64,000 nucleotides of DNA, from assembly GCA_030285985.1 (NCBI GenBank), contig CP127384.1:1166501-1230500 (forward strand), given 5' to 3'. The position numbers and the translations under genes were made by a program. The notes beneath the pieces were generated by a model that saw nothing but the letters and a program-made list of their open reading frames with translations, searched no databases and was not told where the DNA came from. This DNA is from Aquidulcibacter paucihalophilus (lineage in GTDB: Bacteria > Pseudomonadota > Alphaproteobacteria > Caulobacterales > Caulobacteraceae). This document shows positions 27,902-36,310 of the stretch, one piece after another. The first letter of the stretch is position 1; each line of letters begins with the position of its first letter.

Positions 27902-28915
27902 ATGCGTTACGATTTCGGCTCCGACAACACCGCCGGCATGGCACCCGCCGCGCTGGACGCACTGATCGCGGCCAATGAGGGCTATGCCCGGGCCTATGGC
28001 GCGGACGACGTTACCGCCCGCACCGCCGATCTGATCCGCGCGCGTCTCGACGCCGACGCCGAGATCCGGTTCGTCTTCTCCGGGACGGCAGCCAACGCCA
28101 TCGCCCTGTCCATGCTGGCCTGGCCGCACGAGGCGGTGCTGGCGCATCACGCGGCCCACGTCTGCACCGACGAGACGGGCGCGCCCGGCTTCTTCGGCTC
28201 CGGCGTCGGCCTGATCGGCCTGCCCGGCCTCTCGGGCAAGATCGAGCCGCTCGCGCTGCAGGCCATGCTCGAGGAGCCCGAGGTCGGCCACCGCCAGCCC
28301 CCGGCGGCGCTCAGCCTGACCCAGTCCACCGAATACGGCACGGTCTATACCGAAGAGGAACTGCGCCACCTGATCGAGCCGGTGAAGCTCAAGGGCCATG
28401 GCGTGCATATGGACGGCGCGCGGCTGGCCAATGCCGCGGCGGGCGGTTTCGACCTGAAACAGATCGCGCGGCTGGGCGTCGATGTGCTGGTGTTTGGTGG
28501 CGCCAAGGCCGGGGCCAACTGCGCCGAGGCCATCGTCATGTTCGACAAATCCCTGGCCCGCCGGATCGACAACCGGTTGAAGCAGGCCGGGCAGACCGCC
28601 TCCAAGACCCGCTTCCTTGCCGCCCCGATCCTCGGCCTGCTGGAGAGCGGCGACTGGGAGGCCGGCGCGGCCCACGCCAATCTGATGGCGCAGCGGCTGG
28701 CCGCGGGCATCGTCGCCGGCTCGCCCTTCGTTCTGGCCCATCCGGTCGAGGCCAATGCCGTGTTCGTGCGCATGCCGCCCGAGGCACACCAGCGGCTGAA
28801 CGCGGCGGGCTGGGCCTGCTATCGCTTCGACGACGGCTCGGTGCGGTTCGTCTGTTCATGGGCGACGCAGGCAGACGCCGTGGACGAACTTTTGCAGGCC
28901 ATCGCAACGCTTTGA
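27902..28915 (+). CDS. Threonine-aldolase-like PLP-dependent beta-eliminating lyase
   Basis: A 337-residue fold-type I PLP enzyme of the low-specificity threonine aldolase family. It has SDNTAGMAP at the start, a FSGTAANAIAL segment for the phosphate group, VHMDGARLANAA with the PLP-contacting Asp, and the Schiff-base lysine in VFGGAKAGANCAEAIV. The last motif differs from the more usual FGGTKNG. It would cleave threonine or a beta-hydroxy amino acid to glycine and an aldehyde. It starts 4 bases after the mscS stop, so the two may be cotranscribed without an obvious functional link. Confidence 0.85.
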   Translation: MRYDFGSDNTAGMAPAALDALIAANEGYARAYGADDVTARTADLIRARLDADAEIRFVFSGTAANAIALSMLAWPHEAVLAHHAAHVCTDETGAPGFFGSGVGLIGLPGLSGKIEPLALQAMLEEPEVGHRQPPAALSLTQSTEYGTVYTEEELRHLIEPVKLKGHGVHMDGARLANAAAGGFDLKQIARLGVDVLVFGGAKAGANCAEAIVMFDKSLARRIDNRLKQAGQTASKTRFLAAPILGLLESGDWEAGAAHANLMAQRLAAGIVAGSPFVLAHPVEANAVFVRMPPEAHQRLNAAGWACYRFDDGSVRFVCSWATQADAVDELLQAIATL

Positions 28916-28926
28916 GCCCGGCGTCA

Positions 28927-28955
28927 TTGAACAGTCGCTATGCCCTACCTAGATA
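28927..28955 (+). promoter_or_regulatory. Candidate promoter of the ergothioneine gene
   Basis: TTGAAC (28927-28932) and TAGATA (28950-28955) are spaced by 17 bases, about 60 bases before the start codon. The -35 box is good and the -10 box is weak. Confidence 0.4.
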
Positions 28956-29013
28956 GAACAAAGCATGACCATTCTCGTCTGACGGCGATCGGTCCGGGGC
29001 CGGAGAGACTGTC

Positions 29014-31173
29014 ATGAACGCACCATCTCGCATCGCCGACCGCACGGCGGACGACCTGATGGCTTTCCGGATCGTCCGCGCCGCCATGCCGGTGCTGGCC
29101 GAGGGACTGGGCGCAGAGGATCTGGGAGCCCAGTCCATGCCTGACTGCAGCCCCGGCAAATGGCATCTGGCTCACACCAGCTGGTTCTTCGAGGCCTTGA
29201 TCCTGGGCGAGGAGCCGGGCTACCAGCCCGTCGATCCGCGCTTCCAGACCCTGTTCAACAGCTACTACGAGGCGCTCGGGCCCCGCGTCGAACGCCCCGT
29301 GCGCGGCCTGATGACCCGGCCCTCGCTCGACGAGGTGCTGGCCTACCGGCGCGAGATCGACCGCCGGATGGCGCAATGGCTGGGCAGCGGGCCCACCGAT
29401 CCGCGCCGCCTGTATCTGTTCACCCTCGGCCTGCATCACGACCAGCAGCATCAGGAGCTGTTCCTGATGGACATCCTGAACCTGATGGCGCGCTCGCCGC
29501 TGGATCCCGCAGCCTACCCGACAGAGCCGCGCGCGCGTCCGACGCAGACGGCGAGGGGCGGCTCCACCCGGTTCGACGGAGGACTGGTCGAGATCGGCCA
29601 CGACGGCACCGGCTTCGCCTTCGACAATGAAGGGCCGGCGCACCGTGTCTGGCTCGAGCCCTATGCGCTGGCCCATGATCTAGTGACCAACGCCGACTGG
29701 ATCGCCTTCATCAATGACGACGGCTATTCCCGCCCCGAACTGTGGCTGTCTGACGGCTGGGCGACGGTGCAGGCCGAGGCCTGGGCCGCGCCCCTGTACT
29801 GGCGGCGCGAGGGCGAGGAGTGGACGAGCATGGGCCTGACCGGCCGGGCGTCGGTCGATCCCGCGGCGCCGGTCCGCCACCTCAGCTTCTACGAGGCCGA
29901 CGCCTATGCGCGCTGGGCCGGCAAGCGGCTGCCGACCGAGGCGGAATGGGAGCATGCGGTGCGCTGCCGTCCGGAGGCCTTCTCCAATGCCTTCGGCGAG
30001 GTCTGGCAATGGACCGCCAGTGCCTATGCGCCCTATCCGGGCTTTCGGCCGACCGAAGGCACGGCGTCCGAGTACAACGGAAAATTCATGGCCAACCAGA
30101 TGGTGCTGCGCGGCTCCAGCTTCGCCACGCCCGTCGGCCATGCGCGGACCAGTTACCGGAACTTCTTCTACCCCCACCAGCGTTGGGCCTTTACCGGCCT
30201 GCGGCTGGCCGAGGCCGCGCCGGCACCGCTGGTCCGCGCGACGGATCAGGGCGAGACGGCCCGCTTCCGCCGCGATCTGGTCGCGGGACTGTCGCGCTCG
30301 CCCAAGGTGGCCTCGCCGAAATGGTTCTATGACGCCGAGGGCTCACACCTGTTCGAGGCCATCACCCGCCTGCCGGAATACTATCCGACGCGGCAGGAGG
30401 CGGCCCTGTTGCGGCGGGTCGCCCCGGAATGGGCCGCGCGGTTCGGGCCGGACGCGGCCCTGGTCGAGTTCGGCTCGGGGGCCAGCGAGAAGACGCGGAT
30501 CGTCCTCGACGCCGCACAGGGGCTGGGTGCCTATGTGCCCATCGACATCAGCGCCGATGCGCTGGACGCCGCCGCCCGACGCATCGCCGAGGCCTATCCG
30601 GCGCTGACGGTGACGCCGCTGGTCGGCGACTTCCTGCATCTGGGCGCACTGCCGGCCGGCATCGGCCAGGGCCGCCGCATCGGCTTCTTCCCGGGCTCGA
30701 CCATCGGCAATCTGGAGCGGGAAGAGGCCATCGCCTTCCTGACAGCCGCCCGCGGTCTGCTCGGCCCGGACGCCCTGTTCATCCTCGGGGTTGATCTGGC
30801 CAAGGCCCCGGAGACGCTGATTGCGGCCTACGACGACTCCGCCGGTGTCACCGCCGCCTTCAACCGCAATCTGCTCGTGCGCGCCAATCGCGAACTGGGC
30901 GCGGGGTTCGATGTGGACTCCTTCGCTCACCGCGCCCTCTGGAACGCCGGGGCCTCTCGCATGGAGATGCATCTGGAGGCGACCCGCGACATGACCGTCC
31001 TGCTGGATGGCCGGAGCCTCGCGTTCCGGCAGGGAGAGACCATCCATACGGAAAGCTCGCGGAAATACACCGAGGCGTCCGTGCGCGAACTGGCAGGGGC
31101 GGCCGGCTGGACGGTCGCCGGTTTCGAGACCAGCCCGGATCCCGCCGTGGCCCTGGCCCTGCTGGAGGCCTGA
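29014..31173 (+). CDS. egtBD: Fused EgtB-EgtD: ergothioneine sulfoxide synthase and histidine N-methyltransferase
   Basis: One uninterrupted 719-residue frame. Residues 1 to about 400 are EgtB: a DinB-like domain with the iron-ligand histidines (WHLAHTSWFFE at 50-60 and H142-DQQ-H146), then an FGE-sulfatase-like domain (RHLSFYEADAYARWAGKRLPTEAEWE, VLRGSSFATP). Residues about 405-719 are EgtD: SPKWFYDAEGSHLFEAITRLPEYYPTR, VEFGSGASEKTR, GFFPGSTIGNL. EgtD makes hercynine from histidine and SAM; EgtB then adds cysteine sulphur with O2. The order is opposite to the fungal Egt1 fusion. The RBS is GGAGAG. EgtE is not nearby. Confidence 0.93.
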   Translation: MNAPSRIADRTADDLMAFRIVRAAMPVLAEGLGAEDLGAQSMPDCSPGKWHLAHTSWFFEALILGEEPGYQPVDPRFQTLFNSYYEALGPRVERPVRGLMTRPSLDEVLAYRREIDRRMAQWLGSGPTDPRRLYLFTLGLHHDQQHQELFLMDILNLMARSPLDPAAYPTEPRARPTQTARGGSTRFDGGLVEIGHDGTGFAFDNEGPAHRVWLEPYALAHDLVTNADWIAFINDDGYSRPELWLSDGWATVQAEAWAAPLYWRREGEEWTSMGLTGRASVDPAAPVRHLSFYEADAYARWAGKRLPTEAEWEHAVRCRPEAFSNAFGEVWQWTASAYAPYPGFRPTEGTASEYNGKFMANQMVLRGSSFATPVGHARTSYRNFFYPHQRWAFTGLRLAEAAPAPLVRATDQGETARFRRDLVAGLSRSPKVASPKWFYDAEGSHLFEAITRLPEYYPTRQEAALLRRVAPEWAARFGPDAALVEFGSGASEKTRIVLDAAQGLGAYVPIDISADALDAAARRIAEAYPALTVTPLVGDFLHLGALPAGIGQGRRIGFFPGSTIGNLEREEAIAFLTAARGLLGPDALFILGVDLAKAPETLIAAYDDSAGVTAAFNRNLLVRANRELGAGFDVDSFAHRALWNAGASRMEMHLEATRDMTVLLDGRSLAFRQGETIHTESSRKYTEASVRELAGAAGWTVAGFETSPDPAVALALLEA

Positions 31174-31178
31174 ACAAA

Positions 31179-31209
31179 AAAGGCGGCGACCGGAGCGGTC
31201 ACCGCCTTT
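31179..31209. terminator. Bidirectional terminator between egtBD and the KGG gene
   Basis: A 14-bp stem with one mismatch (31179-31192 with 31196-31209), A-rich on the left and T-rich on the right, placed between two converging genes. Confidence 0.75.
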
Positions 31210-31231
31210 CAGTTCCGGTTGGCCGGGCCGC

Positions 31232-31456
31232 CTATTCGGCGACGGGCGGCTTGTTGGCCGGGCGGGCACCGTGGGAGGCTTCACCGCCCTTGCGGCCGGC
31301 CTGGGCCGCCAGACTGCGGTCCTGCGAGAAGCTGCGCTTTTCGCTGGGGACGCTGGCACCACCCTTGCGGGCGATCTCGCGTTGACGTTCCGGGTCCATC
31401 GAGGCGAAACCCCGTTTGGACACGCCGGATGCTCGTGTGGGCTGGCCTTGAGCCAT
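31232..31456 (-). CDS. KGG-repeat (YciG/Con-10-like) stress protein
   Basis: A 74-residue hydrophilic protein with the KGG-motif layout: SKRGFASMDPERQREIARKGGASV, a SFSQDRSLAAQAGRKGGEASHG second unit, and a Pro/Ala-rich end. These proteins are induced by general stress and stationary phase in many bacteria; they are probably disordered and their activity is unknown. The ATG at 31456 follows a AAGGATTC-like site on the minus strand. Confidence 0.85.
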   Translation of the reverse strand: MAQGQPTRASGVSKRGFASMDPERQREIARKGGASVPSEKRSFSQDRSLAAQAGRKGGEASHGARPANKPPVAE

Positions 31457-31574
31457 CAGGGAATCCTTTCGTGGCGACGGTAGAGGTTGCCCAATGAACC
31501 CCCCGCCTCCCGTCCGGTTCCGGATTTGCGGTCACGGAATTGCGAGCGAATCACAGGGTTTGGGCGAGCAACGG

Positions 31575-31736
31575 TCATTGGCCGCCGTAGGGCCGGGCGT
31601 CGCCGGGGCCGCCGCCGCCGGGGTCCTGTTGCGGCATTTCCTCGGGGACGTCGGACGGGTCGATATCCGGCCCGGGGGTGTCGGGCGGCATGATCTCCGG
31701 CTCGCCGCCGGGGCTGTCGGGCTCGATGAAAGTCAT
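31575..31736 (-). CDS. Small proline- and acid-rich protein
   Basis: A 53-residue protein beginning MTFIEPDSPGGEPEIMPPD and made almost only of P, D, E and G, with a glycine-rich end. The start at 31736 has a strong AAGGAGA site 7 bases upstream, which is the main reason to believe it; the frame upstream is an arginine/proline-rich shadow of the next gene. Short proteins of this composition occur in many alphaproteobacteria, often annotated as hypothetical. It may be disordered. Function unknown. Confidence 0.65.
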   Translation of the reverse strand: MTFIEPDSPGGEPEIMPPDTPGPDIDPSDVPEEMPQQDPGGGGPGDARPYGGQ

Positions 31737-31809
31737 GGCGTTCTCCTTCTGGGAAGGAGAACGCGGCGGCGGCCGACGCCGTTCAATCACGATTGGATGT
31801 GATCGGGTC

Positions 31810-32511
31810 TCAGGACGGACCGGAGGCCGGCCGGGCGATCGGCGTGCCGCGCATGGCGGCGTCCGACACAAAGGGATTGCTGCGCCGCTCGGCCCCGAAG
31901 GTCGAGGTCGGCCCGTGGCCGGGCACAAAGGTGACGTCGTCGCCCAGCGGCCACAGCTTGGTGGTGATGGCGTGCAGCAGGCTGGCGTGGTCACTGCGCG
32001 GGAAGTCGGTCCGCCCGATCGATCCCTGGAACAGCACGTCCCCGACCTGGGCGAAGCGGGCCTCACGGTTGAAGAAGATCACATGACCCGGCGTGTGGCC
32101 GGGGCAGTGGAACACCTCCCAGGTGGTTTCGCCCAGCGTCAGGACATCGCCGTCGCCCAGCCAGCGCGTCGGGGTGAAGCTGCGCGCCTCCGGAAGTCCG
32201 TACATCTGGCCCTGGGCTGGAATGCCGTCGATCCAGAACTGGTCGTCGGGATGCGGGCCGATGATCTCCAGCCCGGTCTTCTCCTGCATCTCGGCCGCGC
32301 CGCCGGCGTGATCGAGGTGGCCGTGGGTGATCCAGATGGCGTCGAGCGTCAGCCCCTGCCTGGCCACGGCCCCCAGCAGGCCGTCCACCGAGGCCCCCGG
32401 ATCGATGATCGCGGCCTTCATCGTCTTGCGGCACCAGACCAGGGTGCAGTTCTGCTGCAGGGGGGTCACGGGGAAGACCGCGACGCCGAGGGGGGAGGGG
32501 GAGGAACTCAT
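31810..32511 (-). CDS. Metallo-beta-lactamase fold hydrolase (glyoxalase II-like)
   Basis: A 233-residue MBL-fold protein. The metal motif THGHLDHAGG is complete, with further ligands in FHCPGHTPGHVIFF and VGDVLFQGSIGRTDF, and a VPGHGPTSTFG end. The arrangement is that of the YcbL/glyoxalase-II-like group, which hydrolyses thioesters such as S-lactoylglutathione or related compounds. The exact substrate is not readable. It is divergent from tig and precedes the small proline-rich gene on the same strand. Confidence 0.88.
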   Translation of the reverse strand: MSSSPSPLGVAVFPVTPLQQNCTLVWCRKTMKAAIIDPGASVDGLLGAVARQGLTLDAIWITHGHLDHAGGAAEMQEKTGLEIIGPHPDDQFWIDGIPAQGQMYGLPEARSFTPTRWLGDGDVLTLGETTWEVFHCPGHTPGHVIFFNREARFAQVGDVLFQGSIGRTDFPRSDHASLLHAITTKLWPLGDDVTFVPGHGPTSTFGAERRSNPFVSDAAMRGTPIARPASGPS

Positions 32512-32570
32512 CCTGCCTGGATAGCGCGCCGGCGTCCTTCCCGAAACCGTCCCGTTCCCCGCGTCTCACG

Positions 32571-32599
32571 TTGACCTTTCGGACGGTCATAGACATAAG
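32571..32599 (+). promoter_or_regulatory. Sigma-70-type promoter upstream of tig
   Basis: TTGACC (32571-32576) and CATAAG (32594-32599) lie 17 bases apart. It would give a leader of about 110 bases that begins just before the hairpin at 32610-32658. Confidence 0.55.
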
Positions 32600-32609
32600 G
32601 GCGGGCTTC

Positions 32610-32658
32610 AAAGGTGCCGCCTCCCCGGAAACGGATTTGGGGCGGCCCTTTTTGTTTT
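32610..32658 (+). promoter_or_regulatory. Terminator-like hairpin in the tig leader
   Basis: The left arm (32616-32623) pairs with 32639-32646 over eight bases including one G-U pair, continuing with a mismatch through 32610-32614 and 32648-32652. The loop contains a small CCG-GAAA-CGG hairpin, and T5-G-T4 follows (32649-32658). A second copy of the left arm (AAAGGTGCCGCC) lies at 32684-32695 and could pair with the same right arm instead. It may be an attenuator or a relic of duplication. Confidence 0.4.
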
Positions 32659-32717
32659 ACCCACACAGCGCAGCGCCTGCCCAAAAGGTGCCGCCCCAGA
32701 GCGTCAGAATCCCGGCC

Positions 32718-34061
32718 ATGCAAGTTGTCGAAAAGTCCAACGAAGGTCTCAGCCGCGTCATCGCGGTGACCATCCCCGTCGCCGAGCTGAACCAGAAGCT
32801 GGACGCGAAGCTGAAGGAAGTCGCGCCGCAGATGAAGCTGAAAGGCTTCCGTCCCGGCAAGGTCCCGATGTCTCACGTCAAGAAGACCTTCGGCCGCGAC
32901 CTGATGGGCGAAATCGTCAATGACGCGCTGAACACCTCGAGCCAGAAGGCCCTGGACGACGCCAAGGTGCGTCCGGCCGCGCCCGCCGAGATGAAGCTGA
33001 CCTCCGACATGGAAAAGGTCATCGCCGGTACGGAAGACCTCGCCTACGAAATGGCGCTGGAAGTCATGCCCGACTTCACCCCGACCGACATCAAGAAGCT
33101 GAAGCTGGAACGCCCGACCTACGAAGCGTCGGATGCCGATCTGGACGAGGCCCTCACCGAGCTGGCCGGTCAGGCCAAGTCCTATGAGGACAAGAAGGGC
33201 AAGACCGTGAAGGCCGCCGAAGGCGACGAGGTCACCATCGACTTCCTCGGCAAGCTCGACGGCGAACCCTTCGAGGGCGGTGCCGCCGAGGACACCCAGC
33301 TGGTGATCGGCTCCAACCGCTTCATCCCGGGCTTCGAAGAGCAGCTCAAGGGCGCCAAGGTCGGCGACGAGACCGTCCTGAACGTGACCTTCCCGGCCGA
33401 CTATCAGGCCGCGCATCTGGCCGGCAAGGCCGTGACCTTCGACGTCAAGGTCAAGGCCATCAAGGCCGAGGCTCCTGCCGTCGTCGACGAGGACTTCGCC
33501 AAGCGCATCGGCATCGAGTCGCTCGACAAGCTGAAGGAGCTGCTGCGCACCAACCTGAACCAGCAGTACACGGGCGCCGCCCGCTTCAAGCTGAAGCGCG
33601 CCCTGCTGGACGCCCTGGACAAGGCCCACGACTTCCCGCTGCCGCCCAAGATGGTCGAGGCCGAGTTCGACGGCATCTGGCAGCAGGTCCAGGCCGACAA
33701 GGAAGCCGGCCGCCTGCCGGAAGAGGACGCCAAGAAGTCCGAGAAGAAGCTCAAGGACGAGTACCACAAGATCGCCGAGCGCCGCGTGCGTCTGGGTCTG
33801 GTGCTCGCCGAGATCGGCCGCGCCCACAACGTCCAGGTCACCGACCAGGAGCTGAACAACGCCATCATGAACGAGGCCCGCAACTATCCGGGCCAGGAGC
33901 GTCAGGTGCTGGACTTCTATCGCCAGAACCCCAACGCCGCCGCCCAGATGCGCGCCCCCATCTATGAGGAAAAGGTCTGCGACCTGATCTTCGACACCGC
34001 CAAGGTGACCGACACGCCGATCACCAAGGAAGAGCTGCTCAAGGAAGACGACGACCTCTAG
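32718..34061 (+). CDS. tig: Trigger factor, ribosome-associated chaperone and prolyl isomerase
   Basis: A 447-residue protein of normal length. The ribosome-binding signature GFRPGKVP is at residues about 44-51. The FKBP-type PPIase domain follows (EGDEVTIDFLGKLDGEPFEGG, IPGFEEQLKGAKVGDE), and the C-terminal arms are lysine/glutamate-rich helices. It shields nascent chains at the exit tunnel. The start at 32718 (MQVVEKSNEGLSRV) is the family start; the frame extends 49 codons upstream through the leader. It opens the tig ... clpP-clpX-lon neighbourhood, as in many bacteria. Confidence 0.96.
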   Translation: MQVVEKSNEGLSRVIAVTIPVAELNQKLDAKLKEVAPQMKLKGFRPGKVPMSHVKKTFGRDLMGEIVNDALNTSSQKALDDAKVRPAAPAEMKLTSDMEKVIAGTEDLAYEMALEVMPDFTPTDIKKLKLERPTYEASDADLDEALTELAGQAKSYEDKKGKTVKAAEGDEVTIDFLGKLDGEPFEGGAAEDTQLVIGSNRFIPGFEEQLKGAKVGDETVLNVTFPADYQAAHLAGKAVTFDVKVKAIKAEAPAVVDEDFAKRIGIESLDKLKELLRTNLNQQYTGAARFKLKRALLDALDKAHDFPLPPKMVEAEFDGIWQQVQADKEAGRLPEEDAKKSEKKLKDEYHKIAERRVRLGLVLAEIGRAHNVQVTDQELNNAIMNEARNYPGQERQVLDFYRQNPNAAAQMRAPIYEEKVCDLIFDTAKVTDTPITKEELLKEDDDL

Positions 34062-34086
34062 GTTCGACGTCCGACCTGACGAACCC

Positions 34087-34122
34087 GCCCCGCCGCGACC
34101 CTGTCGCGGCGGGGCTTTCGTT
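34087..34122 (+). terminator. Terminator after tig
   Basis: Perfect 13-bp stem (34087-34099 with 34103-34115), CCT loop, followed by TTTCGTTT. Confidence 0.8.
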
Positions 34123-34201
34123 TCCGGGACCTCCGGCGTGCAGGTTTCCGACCGGCCGGAACGCTGGTAGGCTGCGTGTTCAGTCAGTCCGGGACACGCG
34201 C

Positions 34202-35176
34202 ATGTTGTACGCCCTCTTGACCGCCGCCCTGTTGGTGTCGCCCCAGTCCGCGCCGGCCGCGCAGACGGCTCCCGCCTCGCAAGACCCTGTCCGCCTTGAA
34301 GACGTGGTGGTTGATGCCCGGCGGCTGGAAGACACCACCGAGGCCTATGTCGACCAGGTCGCGGCGCCCGCCCGCCGCCGCGGTCTGGCCCGCTGGAAGG
34401 ACGGCATGTGCGTCGGCGTGGTCAATCTGGAGCGGGAGGCCGCCCAGTACCTGGCCGACCGGGTTTCCGATGTGGCCCGCGACCTGGGCCTGCGCGCCCA
34501 TGAACCCGGCTGCCATCCCAGCGTCCTGATTGTCGCCACCAGCGACGGGCCGGGCTTCACAGAACAGTTCGTGGCGATGCGCCCGCGGCTGTTCCGGGTC
34601 GGAGGCGCGGGCATGGATCGCGGCAGCGCGGAGCTCCGCGATTTCGTCAGCGAGGAGCGGCCCGTCCGCTGGTGGCACGTCAGTCTGCCGGTGGACAGCG
34701 AGACCGGCGACCCGGTGGTGCGCATGCCCGGCTATATTTCGGGCTCCGGCGCCGCGGGAACCCTGGAAGACACCGCCCAGCAATATGCGCCGCAGACCCG
34801 GGTCCAGATTCCGTCCCGCCTCAACGACCAGACCGAGGACATCCTCAAGCGCGTCTTCATCATCATCGACGTCGACCAGCTCAACGGCGCCAGCATCGAA
34901 CAGCTCGGGGACTATGTGGCCATGGTGGCCATGGCCCAGGTCGATCCTGACGCGGACACGGGTCAGTTCGACACCATCCTCAACCTGTTCGGCGATCCCG
35001 CGACGGCCCCGACCGGCCTGACCGGCTGGGACCGGGCCTATCTGGACGGCCTGTACGATCCGAACTCGGAAACCCACCGCATCAACCAGCGCGTCCAGGT
35101 CCAGGCCGTCGCCGCCGCGATCGCCAGTGCCTACCGCGGCAGTTCCGCCGAGCCGGAAGACCTCGAACAGCCCTGA
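34202..35176 (+). CDS. Secreted protein of unknown function, paralogue A
   Basis: A 324-residue protein with a short signal peptide (MLYALLTAALLVSPQSAPAA). The mature N-terminus has LEDVVVDARRLED, which resembles a TonB box, but no beta-barrel follows. The body is alpha/beta with DGMCVGVVNLE, an EPGCHPSVLIVATSDGPG segment giving two cysteines, PVRWWHVSLPVDSETGDPVV, IIIDVDQLNGASIEQLGDYVAMVAMAQVDPD and GLTGWDRAYLDGLYD. It is about 45 percent identical by eye to the next gene. I cannot name a function. The pair sits between tig and clpP. Confidence 0.75.
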   Translation: MLYALLTAALLVSPQSAPAAQTAPASQDPVRLEDVVVDARRLEDTTEAYVDQVAAPARRRGLARWKDGMCVGVVNLEREAAQYLADRVSDVARDLGLRAHEPGCHPSVLIVATSDGPGFTEQFVAMRPRLFRVGGAGMDRGSAELRDFVSEERPVRWWHVSLPVDSETGDPVVRMPGYISGSGAAGTLEDTAQQYAPQTRVQIPSRLNDQTEDILKRVFIIIDVDQLNGASIEQLGDYVAMVAMAQVDPDADTGQFDTILNLFGDPATAPTGLTGWDRAYLDGLYDPNSETHRINQRVQVQAVAAAIASAYRGSSAEPEDLEQP

Positions 35177-35272
35177 ATTTGCGGCCGAATATCGCGTTCA
35201 GGTGGTGTGGGTCAGGATTGACCCGTCAGTATGGCGCGGTCAGGATGTGGGCCTGATACCAGAGGGTTTGCC

Positions 35273-36196
35273 ATGTCGTCCTTGTCCGCCGTTCTGTCGG
35301 TGACCCTTGCCCTCGCCGCCGGCGCGGCCTCCGCCCAGGAACCTGCCGGGCGGCCACCGGCGCAGCCTTCCGCCCAGCTTGAGGATGTCGTCGTCGAGGG
35401 TCGCCAGCTTGAGGCCATGGTCCGCAGCTTCGTCACCGACGTCTCGCAACCGGCGAACAACCGCGGACTGGCCCGCTGGAACCGGCCGATCTGCGTCGGC
35501 GCGGTCAATCTCCGCATGGATGTCGCCCGGTATGTCGTGGATCGCATCTCCGACGTCGCCCGCGAGCTCGAGGTCGAGGCGGGCGAGCCGGGGTGCCGGC
35601 CGAACGTCCTGATCGTCGCCGCCGTCGACGGTGCCGGCCTCGCCTCGGCCCTCGTTGAAGACCGGCCGCGCAATTTCGACCTGCGTCACAACGGCACGGA
35701 CGCGGGGACGCGGGCGTTCCGGAACTTCCGGACCGGAGATCAGCCGGTACGCTGGTGGCAGATCAGCATGCCGATCGACGCCGAGACCGGCCAGCGCGCG
35801 GTGCGCCTGCCGGGGGACGAACAGCCGCCGCGGATCTACGTCTTCGCCGCCTCACGTCTGCGCACCCAGATCCGCGATGACATGGTGCGCTCCATCATCA
35901 TCGTGGACGTCGACCGTCTGGGCGGGGCCAGTCTGGTCCAGCTGGCCGACTATCTGACCCTTGTGGCCCTGGCCCAGGTCGATGCGGAGGCCGACACCGC
36001 TCCCTATCCGACGATCCTGAACCTCTTTGCCGACCCGGCGTCGGCTCCGGCGGGCCTGACCGACTGGGACCGATCCTATCTGACGGCCCTGTACGAGCAT
36101 GATCAGCTGCGCATCAACCGGAACAGCCAGGTCCGCGCCGTGGCCGAGGCCGTGGCCCGCGACCGGCGCGAGGCGGGTGCCGCGGACGCGGAGTGA
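35273..36196 (+). CDS. Secreted protein of unknown function, paralogue B
   Basis: A 307-residue protein that starts at 35273 behind an AGAGGG site; the signal peptide ends near SAQE. It shares every block with its upstream neighbour: QLEDVVVEGRQLE, RPICVGAVNLRMDVARYVVDRISDVA, GEPGCRPNVLIVAAVDG, PVRWWQISMPIDAETGQ, IIIVDVDRLGGASLVQLADYLTLVALAQVDAEAD, GLTDWDRSYLTALYE. It lacks the GYISGSG insert of paralogue A. The two are a tandem duplication with strong divergence, so both have probably been kept by selection. Function unknown. Confidence 0.75.
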   Translation: MSSLSAVLSVTLALAAGAASAQEPAGRPPAQPSAQLEDVVVEGRQLEAMVRSFVTDVSQPANNRGLARWNRPICVGAVNLRMDVARYVVDRISDVARELEVEAGEPGCRPNVLIVAAVDGAGLASALVEDRPRNFDLRHNGTDAGTRAFRNFRTGDQPVRWWQISMPIDAETGQRAVRLPGDEQPPRIYVFAASRLRTQIRDDMVRSIIIVDVDRLGGASLVQLADYLTLVALAQVDAEADTAPYPTILNLFADPASAPAGLTDWDRSYLTALYEHDQLRINRNSQVRAVAEAVARDRREAGAADAE

Positions 36197-36222
36197 TCCG
36201 TCTTTCGTGACGCCTTCGCGCC

Positions 36223-36251
36223 TTGCGTCAACGGTTCGGCAACGCGATATC
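36223..36251 (+). promoter_or_regulatory. Candidate promoter of clpP
   Basis: TTGCGT (36223-36228) and GATATC (36246-36251) are 17 bases apart, about 60 bases before the clpP start. Both boxes are weak matches. Confidence 0.35.
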
Positions 36252-36310
36252 CTGTCCAACAGGGCGAGCGACCGGTGAGTCGCACCCGAATGCATCCCGA
36301 GAAGGCCCAC

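Noticed and set aside
29014..31173. OvoA (ovothiol synthase) as the identity of the fused enzyme
   Set aside because: The domain order is similar, but the C-terminal half has the EgtD signatures SPKWFYDA and LPEYYPTR and not an OvoA-type methyltransferase.
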